Assembly: GCA_959028445.1 (NCBI GenBank)
Contig: CAUFRY010000004.1
Location: forward strand, 23,687 to 87,686
From: an uncultured Collinsella sp.
GTDB taxonomy: Bacteria; Actinomycetota; Coriobacteriia; Coriobacteriales; Coriobacteriaceae
Direction of reading: 5' to 3'
Length of the DNA stretch: 64,000 nucleotides
The notes under the pieces were generated by a model. The model was not told the origin of the DNA, ran no database searches, and was given only the letters and a program-made list of their open reading frames with translations. The position numbers and the translations under genes were made by a program. Shown here in pieces: positions 40,929 through 48,255 of this stretch. How positions within the stretch are numbered: the stretch's first letter is position 1; every line of letters begins with the position of its first letter.

Positions 40929-42056
40929 ATGAAGGATCTACTTTGTGACATATCGGCTTTTAGGTATTGGCGTTTGCCCCCTCAGGTCCGCGCTCTATGT
41001 CCGCCGCTTCCACGGCCGGAAGAAGACCGGCAGCGATATGACCTCGCCCGTAACCCGACGGCTGCGGTTGTGTTCGGCTTTCCGTTGTATACATTGGTTC
41101 GGACGAGAAACAAACGGACTTGTCCTGCCAGCATTAGGCAGCGGCTGTTTCTTGGTGAGCTCCCTAGGGAATCCGTGCTGGAAACGGAGCATGGGTTTTT
41201 GGTTACGTCTCCTCTGCTGACGGCATTCATCATGTCGCGGCATCTGACGGATCTTCAGCTTCTTTTGGTATTGGCGGAGATGTGTGGCTTGTTTGCGGTG
41301 TGCGCTCTGCCGGCGGCACTTGAGGCGGAGCTTAGGCGTGCAATTGATTCAGGTGCGATTTCGACAACGTTCGGTTGGGTGCGCTGCCCGTCCGAGGACG
41401 GCACTGCCTCAAATTTATGGCGTCGAGACGCTTTGGTTTTGGGCGGAGACCTTGACCGTTTTTGTTCAGATGTTTGCGGGATGCGTTACGGCAATAGATT
41501 TATGGCGGTATCGCAACTCGTTCCATTGGGTGCCGCGTCGCCTTTTGAGGTCGAGGCGTATTTGTTGCTTGGACTGCCGCGAGCCCTGGGAGGCGAAGGG
41601 TTTTGCGGCATAGAGCTCAATGTCGAAGTGACGCTAAGCACAAGTGCTCGAGCGATTGTGGGAAAGTCCCGTGTATATATCGACCTACTTCTCTCTTCGC
41701 CGGACGGCAAGCGACAGGTGGCCATTGAATGTCAGGGAAAGGCCTCGCACGGACGCGCAGGGGATGGCTTGCGTGACGCTGACCGCATGACAGCCCTTCA
41801 GGCCATGGGCTACGATGTACTTCTCCTGACACACAGACAGATATCCGATGAGGATAGATTCCGCGCGATCGTTAAGGCCGTATGCAGGATGCTCGATGCT
41901 GAATATCGTGATAAAAGCTCAGATGAGCAAAGGGCTGAGACATTACTCCGGTCTGAACTATTCGTTGACTGGACAAAATTGGGAGTAATCGACGAAAAGA
42001 TGCCCGTTAGACACAAAATAGCTCGATCGTGGACGGCTGCGAAACTAAGTGAGTAG
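40929..42056 (+). CDS. PD-(D/E)xK nuclease-like protein in repeat-flanked cassette
   Basis: A 375-residue protein of a type often found in Coriobacteriia. The C-terminal third has a likely nuclease core: YIDLLLSSPDGKRQVAIECQGK, with D...E-C-Q-G-K as the D-ExK-type motif, followed by DADRMTALQAMGYDVLLLTH, as in DUF559/Vsr-like enzymes. The N-terminal part is weakly like the AbiEi-type leader of such proteins. The start at ATG 40929 has no clear ribosome binding site; GTG 40923 is in frame. Both sides carry the 121-bp repeat. The base composition is lower in GC than the pdx genes, suggesting transfer. No partner methylase or toxin was seen. Confidence 0.7.
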   Translation: MKDLLCDISAFRYWRLPPQVRALCPPLPRPEEDRQRYDLARNPTAAVVFGFPLYTLVRTRNKRTCPASIRQRLFLGELPRESVLETEHGFLVTSPLLTAFIMSRHLTDLQLLLVLAEMCGLFAVCALPAALEAELRRAIDSGAISTTFGWVRCPSEDGTASNLWRRDALVLGGDLDRFCSDVCGMRYGNRFMAVSQLVPLGAASPFEVEAYLLLGLPRALGGEGFCGIELNVEVTLSTSARAIVGKSRVYIDLLLSSPDGKRQVAIECQGKASHGRAGDGLRDADRMTALQAMGYDVLLLTHRQISDEDRFRAIVKAVCRMLDAEYRDKSSDEQRAETLLRSELFVDWTKLGVIDEKMPVRHKIARSWTAAKLSE

Positions 42057-42167
42057 ACTTTTGACACTTTGGCGACCAGGCCGTTTTGCAATAAGTCATT
42101 TACCTGCGGCTTTATAAAGCAATATGGATGGCGTGCTTGGCAAGTTCCAAAAAGTCTACTCACTTAG
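42045..42167 (+). repeat. 121-bp flanking repeat, copy 2
   Basis: The start CTAAGTGAGTAG encodes LSE-stop of the nuclease-like protein, as copy 1 does for pdxR. The ends AAACTAAGTGAGTAGAC and GTCTACTCACTTAGTTT form an inverted repeat, slightly longer than the copy-1 version. Confidence 0.85.
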
Positions 42168-42236
42168 TTTTTGACGAGAAACCTATGCCGAAGGCGGTCC
42201 TATTTCAGGGAGTTAACAAGTTTGTGAGGCACGAAA

Positions 42237-42264
42237 AAGGCCCGAACCATGCGGTCCGGGCCTT
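42237..42264 (-). terminator. Terminator of the rubrerythrin gene
   Basis: AAGGCCCG / CGGGCCTT stem, followed on the minus strand by TTTTT. Confidence 0.8.
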
Positions 42265-42297
42265 ATAAAGCTAGAGAATGTCTCTCAGGCGGCTGGC

Positions 42298-42858
42298 TTA
42301 GCCAAAGTAGCGCTTGAGCAGGCCGGCGAAAGCCTTGCCGTGGCGGGCCTCGTCGCGAGCCATCTCGTGCACGGTGTCGTGGATGGCATCGAGGCCAGCG
42401 GCCTTGGCGCGCTTGGCAAGATCGGTCTTGCCGGCGGTGGCGCCGTTCTCGGCCTCAACGCGCATCTCGAGGTTCTTCTTGGTGGAGTCGGTCACGACCT
42501 CGCCCAGGAGCTCGGCGAACTTGGCGGCGTGCTCGGCCTCCTCGTGGGCAGCCTTCTCCCAGTACAGGCCGATCTCGGGGTAGCCCTCGCGATGAGCGAC
42601 GCGAGCCATGGCCAGGTACATACCGACCTCAGAGCACTCGCCCTCAAAGTTGGCGCGCAGGTCGGCAACGATGTCCTCGGAGACGCCCTCCATCTTGGCG
42701 ACGCCCACGACGTGCTCGGCAGCCCACTCGAGCTGGCCCTCCTCCTGCTTCAGGAAACGAGAACCGGGAACGCCGCACTGGGGGCACTTGAAGTCCTCGG
42801 GCAGCTGGTCGCCGTCGAACTCTTCCACATAACCGCAAACGGGGCAAACAAACTTCAT
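42298..42858 (-). CDS. Reverse rubrerythrin
   Basis: A 186-residue iron protein. The rubredoxin domain is at the N-terminus (FVCPVCGY near residue 3, CPQCGVPG near 33), with a ferritin-like diiron domain after it (EGECSEVGMYLAMARVAHREG, EKAAHEEAEHAAKFAELLGE, EMARDEARHGKAF, supplying the Glu and His ligands). Such 'reverse' rubrerythrins act as NADH-linked peroxidases of anaerobes. The ATG follows AAGGAT. It is monocistronic with a clear terminator, consistent with an oxidative-stress protein of an obligate anaerobe. Confidence 0.92.
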   Translation of the reverse strand: MKFVCPVCGYVEEFDGDQLPEDFKCPQCGVPGSRFLKQEEGQLEWAAEHVVGVAKMEGVSEDIVADLRANFEGECSEVGMYLAMARVAHREGYPEIGLYWEKAAHEEAEHAAKFAELLGEVVTDSTKKNLEMRVEAENGATAGKTDLAKRAKAAGLDAIHDTVHEMARDEARHGKAFAGLLKRYFG

Positions 42859-43114
42859 GATTCGATCCTTTCGATCGATGGCGATTGTGCGCTCGTCCGG
42901 TCCCGTAAGGGCCCTCTCCGGACGTGCGTCTTGACGAGTTCTATTATCCATAAATGCAACCAAATGTGAAGCCTATTAGGAATGATTTTTAATAAAACAA
43001 TTTAAGCATGTGAAGATGTTGATTGATTAACGATTGGCAGGCCGTCTTTGACCGCCGCTGAGTACAATCGGGCGAGCAAATGCTGATCTATCAACAAATG
43101 AAGGAGTTTCCTTT

Positions 43115-44335
43115 ATGCATCTAGCCCGTCGTGCCTGGTGCCGAACATATCAGACGGTTTTTCGCATTGCATTGCCGATCCTGCCCTATACCGAGCCGCG
43201 CATTTTAGAGCATGCCGAGGATGTGCCCGCGGTGCTTCAAAAGCGCTCGATCCAGAAGGTCCTTATCGTGACGGATCCCGGTATTGCACGTTTGGGACTC
43301 ACGGCATCGCTCGAGACAGCGCTCGCGTCCAAGGGAATTGGCGTTGCGGTCTATGCCAAAGCATCAGCAAACCCCACGGTCTCAAATGTGGGGGAGGCGG
43401 CGGCGCTGTATCGCGAGAGCGCCTGCCAGGCCATTATCGGCTTTGGCGGCGGCTCGGCCATGGACTGTGCCAAGGGCGTGGGAGCACGCATCGCGCAGCC
43501 AAACAAGCCCATCAACAAGATGCGCGGGCTGCTGCGGATTCATCGTCGCCTGCCGCTGCTCATCGCCGTTCCCACCACGGCAGGTACGGGAAGCGAGGTC
43601 ACGCTTGCGGCGGTAATTACCGATGATGAGACGCACTACAAGTACCCCATTAACGACTTTGTGCTTATCCCGCGCTTTGCGGTGCACGACCCCGAGTTTA
43701 CGCGCGGCCTGCCTGCCTCCATTACGGGGCAGACGGGCATGGACGCCCTGACGCATGCCGTCGAGGCCTTTATCGGGCGCAGCACCACGCCCTATACGCG
43801 CAAGATGGCGCGACAGGCGGTTCAGCTCATCCACGACAATTTGCTCGAGGCCTATGAGCATGGCGACGACATGCGTGCGCGTCGCAATATGCTTTCGGCG
43901 GCGTATAAGGCGGGTGTTGCCTTTACGCGCTCTTATGTTGGATACGTTCATGCCATCGCGCACAGCTTGGGCGGGCGTTACGGGATTCCGCACGGCTTGG
44001 CCAACGCCATCATCCTGCCGCACATGCTTCGCGCCTATGGCGAAGCTGCTGCTCCTAAGCTCGCCGATCTCGCCCGCATGGCCGGCATCGCGCCGGCTAA
44101 CGCGCAGGGCAGCCTGGCGGCCGAGGCCTTTATCGATTGGGTCGATTGCATGAACGAGACCCTGGGAATCCCCAGATATGTTTCGGGCATTCGCCGCTCT
44201 GACATTCCGCAGATGGCAGCACATGCCGATGCCGAGGCCAATCCGCTGTATCCTGTCCCGCTTTTAATGGACCGTTTGGAACTCGAGCATATGTACGAGG
44301 TCGTCGCGGGTGGTATGTTTGAGGACGAGAACTAG
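43115..44335 (+). CDS. Iron-containing alcohol dehydrogenase
   Basis: A 406-residue member of the group III Fe-dependent ADH family. The NAD(P) region is IIGFGGGSAMDCAKG, followed by AVPTTAGTGSEVT. Iron ligands fit the Asp of TGMDALTHAVEAF, and histidines HAIAHSLGGRYGIPHGLANA. It interconverts an alcohol and aldehyde in the cytoplasm. AAGGAG precedes the ATG. The stop is eight bases before the aldehyde dehydrogenase start, so the two form one operon that could handle the same aldehyde. The substrate is not evident. Confidence 0.9.
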   Translation: MHLARRAWCRTYQTVFRIALPILPYTEPRILEHAEDVPAVLQKRSIQKVLIVTDPGIARLGLTASLETALASKGIGVAVYAKASANPTVSNVGEAAALYRESACQAIIGFGGGSAMDCAKGVGARIAQPNKPINKMRGLLRIHRRLPLLIAVPTTAGTGSEVTLAAVITDDETHYKYPINDFVLIPRFAVHDPEFTRGLPASITGQTGMDALTHAVEAFIGRSTTPYTRKMARQAVQLIHDNLLEAYEHGDDMRARRNMLSAAYKAGVAFTRSYVGYVHAIAHSLGGRYGIPHGLANAIILPHMLRAYGEAAAPKLADLARMAGIAPANAQGSLAAEAFIDWVDCMNETLGIPRYVSGIRRSDIPQMAAHADAEANPLYPVPLLMDRLELEHMYEVVAGGMFEDEN

Positions 44336-44343
44336 GAGGGCCC

Positions 44344-45723
44344 ATGAACACCGAGGAAATCGCATGCATCGTTAGCAGTCAGCGCGCCTATTTTAAGACG
44401 CATGCCACGTTCGATGTCGATGCTCGCCGCCGCGCGCTCGTGCGCCTGCGCGATGCGGTGCGGGCGCACGAGGACGATATCGCCCATGCGCTCAAGACCG
44501 ATTTGGGCAAGTCTCATGACGAGGCGTATATGTGCGAGATCGGCACGTCACTTTCCGAGATTCGCCATCAGATTGCGCATGTGGCCCGATGGAGTCGCGC
44601 ACGCCTGCGCCCGTGCGACCTTGCCAACGCTATTAGCGTGTGCAGGACGCAGCCGGTTCCCTATGGCGTGACGCTGATTATGGCGCCTTGGAACTACCCG
44701 TTTTTGTTGACGCTCGAGCCGCTCGCCGGCGCGCTCGCTGCGGGTAATACCGTGGTCATCAAGCCGAGCGCCTATGCGCCGGCTTCGAGTGCGGTGCTCA
44801 GACAGATCTGCGAGGAAGCGTTTGATCCGCGCCTGGTGACGGTCGTCGAGGGCGGACGTGCCGAGAACGAGGCGCTGCTCGATGAGTGCTGGGACAAGAT
44901 CTTCTTTACCGGCAGCGTTCCGGTCGGCAAGCTTGTCATGGAACACGCGAGCAAAAACCTCACACCCGTGACGCTTGAGCTGGGCGGCAAGAGTCCCTGC
45001 ATTGTGGATGCCTCCGCAAATTTGAAGGTCGCGGCGCGGCGTATCGCCTTTGGTAAGTGGCTCAACGTGGGCCAGACCTGTGTGGCGCCCGACTATCTGC
45101 TGGTTGACGCGCGCGTGCACGACGAGCTGTTGGACCTCATCAAGGAGGAAGTCCACCGCATGTTTGGCGAGCACCCGCTCGACAACGAGGACTACGGCCA
45201 TATCGTCAACGCCAAGCATTTCGCGCGCGTGCGCGGGTTGATCGACCCCGACAAGGTTGTGCTGGGAGGTGCGGCGCGCGAGACCTCGCTCAAGATTGAA
45301 CCGACGATCTTGGACGGCGTGACGCCCGAGGATGCCGTAATGCAAGAGGAGATCTTCGGTCCCATCTTGCCGGTGCTGACGTTCGAGAGTCTGGATGAGG
45401 TCGAGACGTTTATCACGGATCGTCCGACGCCGCTGGCCCTGTATATCTTTAGCCAGGACCGAGCGGTGCAACAGCGCTTTGTGCGCTATGTGCCCTTTGG
45501 CGGCGGCTGCGTTAACGACACCATCATGCATTTGGCTACGAGCCATATGGGCTTTGGCGGCATGGGCGCGAGTGGCATGGGGCAGTACCATGGCCGCGAG
45601 AGCTTCGATACGTTTAGCCACAAGAAGAGCATCGTGAACAAGGCAACCTGGCTGGACGTGCCATTCCGCTATGCGCCCTACGCAAGCTGGAAGCACAAAT
45701 TCGTGCGCATGTTTGTGCACTAG
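44344..45723 (+). CDS. Aldehyde dehydrogenase (class 3-like)
   Basis: A 459-residue NAD(P)-dependent aldehyde dehydrogenase. Motifs are PWNYPFLLTLEPLAGALAAGN, the catalytic Glu segment VTLELGGKSPCIV and the nucleophile GQTCVAPDY. The C-terminus (MGFGGMGASGMGQYHG, then SFDTFSHKKSI) and the absence of a long N-terminal extension match the class 3-like short form. AGGAGG precedes the ATG. It is the second gene of an operon with the alcohol dehydrogenase; a hairpin at 45733 closes the operon. Confidence 0.92.
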   Translation: MNTEEIACIVSSQRAYFKTHATFDVDARRRALVRLRDAVRAHEDDIAHALKTDLGKSHDEAYMCEIGTSLSEIRHQIAHVARWSRARLRPCDLANAISVCRTQPVPYGVTLIMAPWNYPFLLTLEPLAGALAAGNTVVIKPSAYAPASSAVLRQICEEAFDPRLVTVVEGGRAENEALLDECWDKIFFTGSVPVGKLVMEHASKNLTPVTLELGGKSPCIVDASANLKVAARRIAFGKWLNVGQTCVAPDYLLVDARVHDELLDLIKEEVHRMFGEHPLDNEDYGHIVNAKHFARVRGLIDPDKVVLGGAARETSLKIEPTILDGVTPEDAVMQEEIFGPILPVLTFESLDEVETFITDRPTPLALYIFSQDRAVQQRFVRYVPFGGGCVNDTIMHLATSHMGFGGMGASGMGQYHGRESFDTFSHKKSIVNKATWLDVPFRYAPYASWKHKFVRMFVH

Positions 45724-45732
45724 GAAATAGGA

Positions 45733-45766
45733 GCGGGTAATACGAACAAGTGTTCCTATTACCCGC
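45733..45766 (+). terminator. Hairpin after the aldehyde dehydrogenase gene
   Basis: GCGGGTAATA and TATTACCCGC with inner GAAC and GTTC form a strong stem ten bases after the stop; no T tract follows. Confidence 0.55.
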
Positions 45767-45803
45767 AATTTGCGTTAGACTACTGCCATGGGGTACGGAT
45801 GGG

Positions 45804-45828
45804 CCAACTCCCTTTAGAAGGGAATTGG
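45804..45828 (+). promoter_or_regulatory. Hairpin masking the ribosome binding site of the small peptide gene
   Basis: CCAACTCCCTT at 45804-45814 pairs with AAGGGAATTGG at 45818-45828; the second arm contains the ribosome binding site of the 27-residue ORF that starts at 45830. GGAGTTGGC at 45965-45973 is complementary to the first arm and could compete with the hairpin. Confidence 0.6.
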
Positions 45829-45829
45829 T

Positions 45830-45913
45830 ATGAGCGTAAGCGATGTTATTTCGTTATTGGCGTTGTTAATCGCGGCTATAGAACTCGGCCTGTTTATCGG
45901 CCGAACGAAATAG
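45830..45913 (+). CDS. Type I toxin-like single-helix peptide (27 residues)
   Basis: The peptide begins MSVSDVISLLALLIAAI and ends with GRTK: a single hydrophobic helix with a charged tail. This is the size and layout of the putative holin-like type I toxins common in gut Firmicutes and their relatives, such as the TxpA/Fst group. AAGGGA precedes the ATG but lies in a hairpin. Alternatively it is a non-toxic small membrane protein. No antitoxin RNA promoter was proved. A stretch of about 236 bp without a larger gene follows, and could hold an antisense RNA gene. Confidence 0.6.
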   Translation: MSVSDVISLLALLIAAIELGLFIGRTK

Positions 45914-46149
45914 CCGCCCCCGCGTAAGCGAAGACGGCCACTTCTCACGATGTAAACGTGTATCGGAGTTGGCAAGACCCGCTGCCACGGGTGCCATCCG
46001 TGCTCCTATCTTATCTGCAAGCGCTCTGGCATGCAAGCGTTGCGACAAACGGTCGAAAAGACCCGGGTTGGTCTATTTGTGTCCGCACGAGTTCGTAGAC
46101 TTCTCAATAAGGTTAAGTGCCGGTTATTCCGGCCGTTAGAGGAGCTGCC

Positions 46150-46476
46150 ATGTACGAGCCTTCACGTGTTCTTTTATCGTTTCACATCGCTGGATTTCAG
46201 TATGCCGACGGCGCATTGGTTCTGGGCGATCTGAAAGCGGGCGATAAACTGACACTGTGTGCCGAGCGCGATAATCCCCACGATCCCGAGGCGGTCGCGA
46301 TCTATTTCGGCAAGATCAAGCTCGGCTATGTTCCGGGAAACGAGGTTGGCCCGCTGTCCGTGATGATGTATTACGGGCACGAAGATGTGTTTGAAGCCCG
46401 CGTGCAGCAGGTTGCGCCCGAGCGCAGTCCCTGGCATCAGGTGCGCGTTGGCCTTTATGTGGCGGATGCCCGCTAG
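46150..46476 (+). CDS. Stand-alone HIRAN-domain protein
   Basis: A 108-residue protein that is almost entirely a HIRAN domain (YADGALVLGDLKAGDKLTLC, ERDNPHDPEAVAIYFG, LGYVPGNEVGPLSVMM). In eukaryotes the domain binds 3' ends of single-stranded DNA on stalled forks (HLTF). Bacterial single-domain forms are uncharacterised. The ATG at 46150 follows GAGGAG. Two more genes follow on the same strand with short gaps (a small charged protein and a phosphoesterase), suggesting a common transcript. A role at DNA ends is inference from the domain alone. Confidence 0.8.
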   Translation: MYEPSRVLLSFHIAGFQYADGALVLGDLKAGDKLTLCAERDNPHDPEAVAIYFGKIKLGYVPGNEVGPLSVMMYYGHEDVFEARVQQVAPERSPWHQVRVGLYVADAR

Positions 46477-46494
46477 CCGCTAGGGGAGGCTGTC

Positions 46495-46674
46495 ATGTTT
46501 GATGACGACGACCTGTTTGATCTGACGGATGAACCGTTTGAGTGGGACTTGCTGCTCGATGACGATGAGCTGGAGCAGGATCGAGAAAAGCGGAAGGATA
46601 AGAACGCACGGGACGACGTATCGAAGAAGAATGACAAGCGCCGCCGTGGACTGTTTGGCGGGCTCTTTGGGTAA
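46495..46674 (+). CDS. Small highly charged protein (59 residues)
   Basis: An acidic N-terminus (FDDDDLFDLTDEPFEWD) and basic, glycine-rich C-terminus (KRRRGLFGGLFG). No family is recognised. AGGGGAGG precedes the ATG at 46495, and it starts 18 bases after the HIRAN stop codon. The even reading frame, good ribosome binding site and tight packing in an operon argue that it is real. Confidence 0.6.
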   Translation: MFDDDDLFDLTDEPFEWDLLLDDDELEQDREKRKDKNARDDVSKKNDKRRRGLFGGLFG

Positions 46675-46740
46675 CCGCTGCGCCAAAGCGTCTGTATACT
46701 AGGCACGTGTTAGACGCGTTGCGAAATGAGGACACAGACG

Positions 46741-47286
46741 ATGATGTGGTTTACCGCCGACCTGCACCTGGGCGATACGAATATCCTGCACGATATGGAT
46801 CGGCCGTTCGCCTCGGTCGAGGAGATGAACCGCAAGGTTATTGACGCCATTAACGAGTGCGTTGCTGCGGACGACCGCCTCTATATCCTGGGAGACTTTA
46901 CGTATCGCTTGCCCATGGCGGAGGCCGTGCTCCTGCGCGAGCGCATTGCCTGTCAGAACGTGACGCTCATCCGCGGTAACCATGACGGCGATTGGGAAGA
47001 TCCGGACGCACCGCACATTTGGGATGACGTGCGCGATTACCTGGAAATTGCCCCCGGCTATGCCAAGGGACATCGCCTGGTTTTGAGCCATTACCCCATG
47101 CTCAGTTGGAACGGCAAAGCGCGTGGCGCCATTATGCTGCACGGACATATCCACAGCAGGGGAGACCGCACCAACACGCGCAACCGTGATCGCGAACGCC
47201 CCATCTACCGCTACGATGTGGGCCTCGACGCCAATGGCTACAAGCCCGTAAACCGAGACCAGATCTTGAGCTTCTTTGGACTGTAG
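46741..47286 (+). CDS. Calcineurin-like metallophosphoesterase
   Basis: A 181-residue phosphoesterase of the YfcE-like superfamily. Metal-binding blocks in order are FTADLHLGD (D-x-H), LGDFTYR, RGNHDGDW (GNHD), LSHYP and LHGHIHS (GHxH). These give a dinuclear site for hydrolysing phosphodiesters or phosphomonoesters. GAGG precedes the ATG at 46741. It is the third gene after the HIRAN protein, so it may act on nucleic acid or nucleotides, but this is inference. Confidence 0.88.
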   Translation: MMWFTADLHLGDTNILHDMDRPFASVEEMNRKVIDAINECVAADDRLYILGDFTYRLPMAEAVLLRERIACQNVTLIRGNHDGDWEDPDAPHIWDDVRDYLEIAPGYAKGHRLVLSHYPMLSWNGKARGAIMLHGHIHSRGDRTNTRNRDRERPIYRYDVGLDANGYKPVNRDQILSFFGL

Positions 47287-47291
47287 CTTTC

Positions 47292-47330
47292 AAACCACCA
47301 TAAAGGGGACAGGCACCTTTGTGGTGGTTT
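47292..47330. repeat. 39-nt GGGGACAGGCACC hairpin, copy 2
   Basis: AAACCACCATAAAGG and CCTTTGTGGTGGTTT surround GGACAGGCA; arms differ from copy 1 by a few compensating or single changes. It may also terminate the phosphoesterase operon. Confidence 0.8.
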
Positions 47331-47350
47331 TTCCATAGATTGGAGTCGTT

Positions 47351-48115
47351 ATGAAACAACTGCTTATTCGTGCCGACGATCTCGGCTATTCGTATGCCGT
47401 TGACTTAGGGATCGCCCGCAGCGTCGATGAGGGCCTGGTGTGCTCGGTGGGACTCATGCCAAATATGCCCGAGGCCGAGCATGGCTGGTCACTCGTGGCG
47501 GATGCTGACATTGCGGTGGGCCAGCATACCAACGTGTGCCTGGGCAAGCCGTGTGCCGATCCGGCACTCATTCCAAGCTTGCTCGATGAAAACGGTGAGT
47601 TCCATAGCAGCCGTACCTTCCGCGAGCGCTTTAAGCGTGGCGAGGAACTGATTGACTTCGACGAGGCATGCATTGAAATTCGTGCGCAGCACGATCACTT
47701 TGTCGAGATCGTGGGTCGCGAGCCCGATTACTTTGAGGCCCACGCCGTTATGAGCAAAAACCTCAATCGAGCGATTTCGGCGGTGGCGCAGGAGCTGGGC
47801 CTTAAGGAGCAAAAGGCGAGCTTCGACCCCACGGCCGTGGTGCACTGCGGAGATACCGACCTGCGCATGGTGATGCATTCGATGGAGCCGGACTACGAGC
47901 CTAAGGACTCGATTATGCAGACGGTTCGCGAGATGGCAGACGGCGAGACGGTCGTCTTCGTGTGCCATCCGGGCTATCTCGATCGCTTTATCCTAGAGAA
48001 TAGTTCGCTTACGACCGATCGCACCAAGGAAGTCGATGCACTGATCGACCCCGAGCTGCGGGCGTGGCTCGAGGCTCAGGACGATCTGCATCTGATTGAC
48101 TACCGCGACCTGTAA
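47351..48115 (+). CDS. YdjC/ChbG-family carbohydrate deacetylase
   Basis: A 254-residue protein of the YdjC family, zinc-dependent deacetylases of N-acetylated oligosaccharides such as diacetylchitobiose. The N-terminus LLIRADDLGYSYAVDLGI contains the catalytic/metal DD pair; QHTNVC and EAHAVMS supply histidines, and CHPGYLD is the conserved terminal metal motif. No signal peptide is present. It is isolated between two copies of the 39-nt palindrome. The substrate is not defined by neighbours. Confidence 0.85.
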   Translation: MKQLLIRADDLGYSYAVDLGIARSVDEGLVCSVGLMPNMPEAEHGWSLVADADIAVGQHTNVCLGKPCADPALIPSLLDENGEFHSSRTFRERFKRGEELIDFDEACIEIRAQHDHFVEIVGREPDYFEAHAVMSKNLNRAISAVAQELGLKEQKASFDPTAVVHCGDTDLRMVMHSMEPDYEPKDSIMQTVREMADGETVVFVCHPGYLDRFILENSSLTTDRTKEVDALIDPELRAWLEAQDDLHLIDYRDL

Positions 48116-48122
48116 GGCTCCC

Positions 48123-48160
48123 AAACCACCACAATGGGGACAGGCGCCTTTGTGATGGTT
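48123..48160. repeat. 39-nt GGGGACAGG hairpin, copy 3
   Basis: AAACCACCACAATGGGG and the imperfect partner CGCCTTTGTGATGGTT enclose GACAGG; the same unit as at 4125 and 47292 with some decay. Confidence 0.75.
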
Positions 48161-48162
48161 CT

Positions 48163-48197
48163 GGCGCCGTTGCCATTATGGCGGCGGCGCCTTTTTT
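48163..48197 (+). terminator. Terminator of the deacetylase gene
   Basis: GGCGCCG and CGGCGCC arms with inner GCC/GGC pairs, followed by TTTTTT. Confidence 0.85.
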
Positions 48198-48255
48198 GTC
48201 CGCGTGCCGCGGTAGAGTGTAGGCAGTTGAAATGTGCGTCCATCGAGGAGCTGCT

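Noticed and set aside
40626..42167. A composite transposon or IS with terminal inverted repeats
   Set aside because: No transposase is encoded; the 121-bp units are direct repeats with internal inverted ends and the gene has a nuclease-like rather than a DDE/DEDD core.
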